Shown: positions 31,528-34,931 of the stretch, piece by piece | Layout: each line of letters opens with the position of its first letter | Numbering within the stretch: the first letter of the stretch is position 1 | NCBI GenBank assembly: GCA_007695175.1 | Contig: REEH01000138.1 | Coordinates: 1 to 34,931, forward strand | Direction: 5' to 3' | Length of the DNA: 34,931 bases | Source: Spirochaetaceae bacterium | Lineage (GTDB): Bacteria; Spirochaetota; Spirochaetia; DSM-27196; Alkalispirochaetaceae | Notes under the pieces: model-generated | The model's database searches: none | The model's input: the letters and a program-made list of their open reading frames with translations, nothing else | Told to the model about the DNA's origin: nothing | Translations under genes and position numbers: made by a program

Positions 31528-33120
31528 TCACACCGGGGGTATCGAGAGAACGAAGCATGTACCCTGAAGTCCGGTATAGCGAACGCTCACATCCCCGCCA
31601 TGGGCGGCCATGATGTCCCTTACCAGAGGCAGTCCCAATCCCGTACCACCCTCCCCGGCCGTACCGGGACGACTGGTCTTGATATCCTGGCGGAAAAGGT
31701 TAGGCAGGTCTTCCTCGGGCACTCCTCCCCCCTGGTCGATAACCCGGACCTCGCCACCGCCGTCGGGCAAAACCTCGCCCTCAATGCGGATCGTGCGCCC
31801 TAAAGGGGAAAACTTGACTGCGTTCGATATGAGATTGAAGAGGGCCTCCCGGAAAAGCGCCTCATCCACGCACAGGGAGAAGCTCTCAGGTATCGCCGTG
31901 TCCACGGACAGGCTTTTTTCACTGACCTGGCGGCTCAAGCTCAGCAAGATGTCCCGGGCAATCGGCCGGATCTCGGCGCGGGTTCGTTCCGCTCTCAGCT
32001 GTCCCGATTCAAGACGGTGAATATTCAGCAACTGTTGAATCATCTCCATCATCAGGGCCGTACTGCTGCGCAGATCCCGTATCGCCTCGTCACGATCCTC
32101 TTCGGAAAAGGTGTTTCCCGCCGTAGCAAGGAGATCGAGCATCGCGTAGATACCGGAAAGGGGAGATTTGAGATCGTGCGAAACAAGGGACAGAAAGGTA
32201 TCTTTGATCCGTGCCGCGTTTTCCGCCTGGGTTCTCTGCTCCCGGAGAACCCGTTCCTTTTCTTTCCGGTCGGAGATGTCGTAAAGGGCCAGGAGGTCAT
32301 AGGAGGTTCCCTGTATATTCAGATTCGTGAAGTACACGTTGACCGGCAGAACGCCACCAACCTCGTTATGCAGTTCCGTCTCCAGGACAACACCGGGGTT
32401 CTCGGGCTGCTCCTTCAGAAAACGTGCCAGCATCTTTCCGTTCAGCAGTGCTGTATCACCGTCCGTAACAAGGGCTGCAAAGACGTGATTGGCGCGCCGG
32501 ATTATGCCCTCCTCCGAGAGCACGAGAGGAACCGGAGCAACCTCAAAGAGCGTGGTGAAGGTCTCGCGCTCCGCCTCCAGGGCGACGTTGGTCCGGCGCA
32601 GTTCCAGTAGCGCCGTCACCTGTTCCGCAAGCTTCTCCATGGCACTGATAACCGTAGGACTCATCCGCCGTGGCACGAAATCCGCAACGCAAAGGGTGCC
32701 CAGAACGCTCCCGGTATCACCGCGAAGAGGAACACCCAGGTAGAACCGGATGGAACCGGCGTTGTTCCGCGGAGGATCAAGCGTTCCGCCTGGCCCACAG
32801 TCTCTCCGTTGTATCGTCCCGTCAGGAGCGACATCAAAGCGGGGATCGGTCCAGGTGTCCTCGATGAGAAGGTGCGCACCCGTCTCCACCACGAACTGGC
32901 AGAACGTACGTTCCCGGGGAATATCCCGGTCAGGCAAACCAACCACGCTCTTGAACCAGAGCCTGGCGGTATCCACGAATGTGATGTACGCCGCCGGCGT
33001 CTCCGCTATGAGCTTAGCCAGCTCAACCACGTGATCGTAATTATCCTCGGCCGGGGTATCAAGTATCTGAAAAGACCGCAGGTCTGCGATCCGTCGCTGT
33101 TCGTGCGTAGTCTGTCCCAT
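31528..33120 (-). CDS. GAF-PAS sensor histidine kinase
   Basis: A 530-residue kinase without membrane helices. The GAF domain (about 10-172) begins IADLRSFQILDTPAEDNYD and holds RTFCQFVVE and LGVPLRGDTGSVLGTLCV, a form common in soluble hybrid kinases. A PAS domain follows (about 185-285), then HisKA with H315 (LVSHDLKSPLSG). The ATPase domain is complete: N433 (LFNLISNAVKF), G1 DQGGGVPEEDLPNLF and G2 GGTGLGLPLV. A receiver is not attached and no response regulator is adjacent. TATAAT (33130-33135) sits nine bases before the ATG on its strand, giving a very short leader. It ends against the nifJ terminator. Confidence 0.92.
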   Translation of the reverse strand: MGQTTHEQRRIADLRSFQILDTPAEDNYDHVVELAKLIAETPAAYITFVDTARLWFKSVVGLPDRDIPRERTFCQFVVETGAHLLIEDTWTDPRFDVAPDGTIQRRDCGPGGTLDPPRNNAGSIRFYLGVPLRGDTGSVLGTLCVADFVPRRMSPTVISAMEKLAEQVTALLELRRTNVALEAERETFTTLFEVAPVPLVLSEEGIIRRANHVFAALVTDGDTALLNGKMLARFLKEQPENPGVVLETELHNEVGGVLPVNVYFTNLNIQGTSYDLLALYDISDRKEKERVLREQRTQAENAARIKDTFLSLVSHDLKSPLSGIYAMLDLLATAGNTFSEEDRDEAIRDLRSSTALMMEMIQQLLNIHRLESGQLRAERTRAEIRPIARDILLSLSRQVSEKSLSVDTAIPESFSLCVDEALFREALFNLISNAVKFSPLGRTIRIEGEVLPDGGGEVRVIDQGGGVPEEDLPNLFRQDIKTSRPGTAGEGGTGLGLPLVRDIMAAHGGDVSVRYTGLQGTCFVLSIPPV

Positions 33121-33129
33121 GCCGTTGTT

Positions 33130-33135
33130 ATTATA
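33130..33135 (-). promoter_or_regulatory. -10 box TATAAT before the histidine kinase
   Basis: Consensus TATAAT on the minus strand, nine bases before ATG 33120. The predicted leader is about three bases, and no Shine-Dalgarno sequence is present. Confidence 0.5.
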
Positions 33136-33221
33136 TCGGGAGCCGGGCGATTATTCAGCCCCGGCCGTTTATCATATAGCAACGATTGCAGCAATTTTTA
33201 TATCCAATAATAACTTTTTTC

Positions 33222-33250
33222 TTGACAATCACATGGCAGGACCATAGGAT
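33222..33250 (+). promoter_or_regulatory. Promoter of the PEGA/DUF1566 protein gene
   Basis: TTGACA (33222-33227), 17 bases, TAGGAT (33245-33250), in an AT-rich stretch. The ribosome binding site GGGAG (33261-33265) is six bases before ATG 33272. Confidence 0.75.
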
Positions 33251-33271
33251 TGTTTTAAAAGGGAGTATATA

Positions 33272-34828
33272 ATGTCCACAAAAATCCGTGTCACCTCCGG
33301 AATGGTACCGGTTGCAGTGTGTGTTCTCCTCTTCCAGGTTACCACCCTGGCCTCGCAGGCCTTACCGCGTGTAGGTGTAACGTCTCTATTGAACACCTCC
33401 GACGATCCCGGTTCGGAAGTGTTGGCGGATACGATATCCCGGGCTATCGCACTCAACCTGGACCTTCTGGGGGGGTATGATGTGCAATCCTTCCCGGATT
33501 CCCTGCGCAGCACCGCGCCGGCGGATCTTGACGCCTTTGCCGCCCGCAACCGGCGTGACAATCTTGTTTTTGGTTTTATCGAAAAACCGGATGCGCGCAC
33601 GACGGTTTTTCGCGTTGCCTTGTATGATCGGGGCAGTGGTGCCATCACGTACGAAAACGAGTGGACAATCTCCTCCGTACTGGAGGTGTTCGACACGGCG
33701 GATCTGGTTGTTGAAGCAATGCTGAGCCAGTTTTCGGACGAACGCATTTCCTTCGGCGAGCTTGTTATAAGCAACGACGGAACCCGGGGTACCTACCGTG
33801 TGTACGTTGACGATAACTATCTGGGAGAAGACGTTACGCAGACACGAATACTGGCGGGAACGTACCAAATACGGGTGGAACAGACACGAATGTTTGGTAC
33901 CCACACCGTGCGGGAAGCCACTATCCTCGTCCCCGAGGATGGTATCGGTCGTCTCCCGATCACTATTCCCGGCTTGACTTCGGAGGAGAGCGAGCGTCTC
34001 GTGCGTTTCCGCTCCCGCCTGGACACATCTCCCGCCGCTTCCCGCCAGACTGTTGATTTTCAATCTGTGGTAAACGAATACATCACTCTCGCCCGTGACA
34101 TGGAGGAAGCCAACTACTCCCGGGCAATCAACGAGCAGAAGGAAGAAATCGATCAAGCTTTTAACGCCTTCGTTGCATGGTACTCGCAATCGCCCGCACC
34201 AGAAACCATTCCGGAAGCCGAGGTAGGCACAATTCAAGCAACAACCAGATCGGCAGGTACCGTATACCTTGACGATGTGGTAATAAAGCAGGTCCGGGCC
34301 GGGGATTCCTTCCTTCTCGAAAACGTCCCGCCCGGAAGCAGGCAGGTTCACGTACGATATCCCGACGGAGAAGAAGAAATTCGAATCGTCACCGTAACTG
34401 GCGGTACCAGAGCAACTGCATCCTTCAATTACGAGCTCCGTCCCGAACCACAGTATCGGGTCGGGGGTCGCGGCCCCGCAGGTGGCATCATTATCCACGA
34501 CAAGCGCGGTACTGCCGGCGGTTGGCGGTACGTGGAAGTCTCACCCCGTGACATCGCCAATGACCGCGTCAGCTGGACTGATGCATTCGATCTGGCGCGC
34601 AGGTATCGTCAGGGAGGTTATTCAGACTGGAGATTACCCTCGCGAAGCGAGCTTCAATGGATGTATGCCCAACGAAACCGTATACCAAACATCGCCTCGG
34701 CCCGTTACTGGAGCATGGAGGAAAACAATCGTTTCACTGCATGGAACCTGAATTTCCTGACAGGTCAGGAATCGAGCGCTCTGAAAGGACTTCTGAGCGG
34801 TCGCGCCCGAGTGGTGAGGACGTTCTGA
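33272..34828 (+). CDS. Secreted TolB_N/PEGA/DUF1566-type protein
   Basis: A 518-residue exported protein. Residues 1-30 form a signal peptide (hydrophobic MVPVAVCVLLFQVTTLA). The region 31-150 looks like the TolB N-terminal-like fold found in FlgO/CsgG-type envelope proteins (PRVGVTSLLNTSDDPGSEVLADTIS). A first PEGA-like beta unit lies at about 162-205 (YRVYVDDNYLGEDVTQTRIL), a helical linker at 235-310, and a second PEGA-like unit at 318-388 (GTVYLDDVVIKQVRAGDSF). The C-terminal domain (400-518) is DUF1566-like, with GWRYVEVSP, GYSDWRLPSRSELQWMY and ARYWSMEE. Multidomain surface proteins of this build are common in spirochaetes; the role is unknown, perhaps cell-surface or periplasmic binding. 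About 100 bases follow it to the window end without a recognisable feature. Confidence 0.85.
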   Translation: MSTKIRVTSGMVPVAVCVLLFQVTTLASQALPRVGVTSLLNTSDDPGSEVLADTISRAIALNLDLLGGYDVQSFPDSLRSTAPADLDAFAARNRRDNLVFGFIEKPDARTTVFRVALYDRGSGAITYENEWTISSVLEVFDTADLVVEAMLSQFSDERISFGELVISNDGTRGTYRVYVDDNYLGEDVTQTRILAGTYQIRVEQTRMFGTHTVREATILVPEDGIGRLPITIPGLTSEESERLVRFRSRLDTSPAASRQTVDFQSVVNEYITLARDMEEANYSRAINEQKEEIDQAFNAFVAWYSQSPAPETIPEAEVGTIQATTRSAGTVYLDDVVIKQVRAGDSFLLENVPPGSRQVHVRYPDGEEEIRIVTVTGGTRATASFNYELRPEPQYRVGGRGPAGGIIIHDKRGTAGGWRYVEVSPRDIANDRVSWTDAFDLARRYRQGGYSDWRLPSRSELQWMYAQRNRIPNIASARYWSMEENNRFTAWNLNFLTGQESSALKGLLSGRARVVRTF

Positions 34829-34931
34829 AAGAAAGGCTCCCTCACCTTCGGTTCGGGTACGCGCTGCGGTATGTCGGCGCGTTCCAGTGGTTGTGTTCGT
34901 GTTCCTCGCCGCTGCGCGGTTGCGGTACGCG

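Noticed and set aside
33386-34498. A 370-codon antisense frame within the PEGA/DUF1566 gene
   Set aside because: The plus-strand gene has a promoter, ribosome binding site, signal peptide and domains. The antisense product is Cys/Gly-rich noise.
34829-34931. Coding or RNA gene in the last 103 bases
   Set aside because: No start with a ribosome binding site, no tRNA-like fold and no repeat to other parts of the window could be recognised.

Overview
The window is about 60% GC and densely coded, with genes on both strands. It looks like a chromosomal segment of a free-living anaerobic or facultative bacterium, most plausibly a spirochaete of the Spirochaeta/Alkalispirochaeta type. That placement is tentative. 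It rests on gene content (NifJ-type pyruvate:ferredoxin oxidoreductase, PEGA/DUF1566 lipoprotein-like protein, HisKA_2 kinase, GH13_18-like remnant, GT4 plus CDP-alcohol transferase cassette), not on a marker gene. I see no rRNA, tRNA, CRISPR array, prophage or transposase.

Layout. 1-5.0 kb (minus strand): an ABC-F ATPase, a TauE/SafE permease, a VTT/DedA-type membrane protein and a long-chain acyl-CoA ligase. A 22-bp-arm palindrome stands at the extreme left. 5.1-5.8 kb: a SlyD-like FKBP isomerase behind a promoter and a terminator-like hairpin in its leader. 5.8-9.2 kb (minus): a three-gene membrane/glycolipid-type operon, CDP-alcohol phosphotransferase -> MFS exporter -> GT4 glycosyltransferase. 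A 4 x 14 bp tandem repeat carries the start signal of the MFS gene. 9.3-12.6 kb (plus): GPH sugar symporter, heme b ferric-reductase-like membrane protein, cupredoxin and D-lyxose isomerase. 12.6-16.9 kb (plus): a small membrane protein and a sodium:solute symporter, followed by two chimeric genes.

Those two chimeras are the most striking thing here. The first is the N-terminal half of a lipoate-protein-ligase-like protein fused to the C-terminal two thirds of an acyl-CoA synthetase. The second is the N-terminal part of an acyl-CoA synthetase fused to the C-terminal half of the ligase. Both junctions fall on the same five bases, GCACC. Exchanging the parts there regenerates two complete, in-frame genes.

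17.0-19.9 kb: a REC-PAS-PAS-HisKA_2 protein with an eroded ATPase domain, an HD phosphohydrolase and a secreted protein of unknown function. 19.9-23.1 kb (minus): purB followed by an unusual PurD-HisI fusion whose PurD half has lost its metal ligands. 23.2-28.1 kb: Nudix hydrolase, class IV aminotransferase, Rrf2/IscR-type Fe-S regulator, MscS channel, isochorismatase-like hydrolase and a protein whose C-terminal part resembles the end of a GH13_18 sugar phosphorylase. 28.2-31.4 kb: a PFOR lacking the 2x[4Fe-4S] ferredoxin domain, closed by a strong terminator. 31.5-34.8 kb: GAF-PAS histidine kinase and a secreted PEGA/DUF1566 protein. The last 100 bases show nothing I can call.

Regulatory architecture. 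Many genes have a -10 hexamer exactly six bases before the ATG, often with no Shine-Dalgarno sequence. This suggests widespread leaderless transcripts. Genes with conventional leaders (slyD, the small symporter protein, rrf2, nifJ, the PEGA protein) have good -35/-10 pairs with 17-18 bp spacing and clear ribosome binding sites. Convergent genes are packed to the point of overlap.
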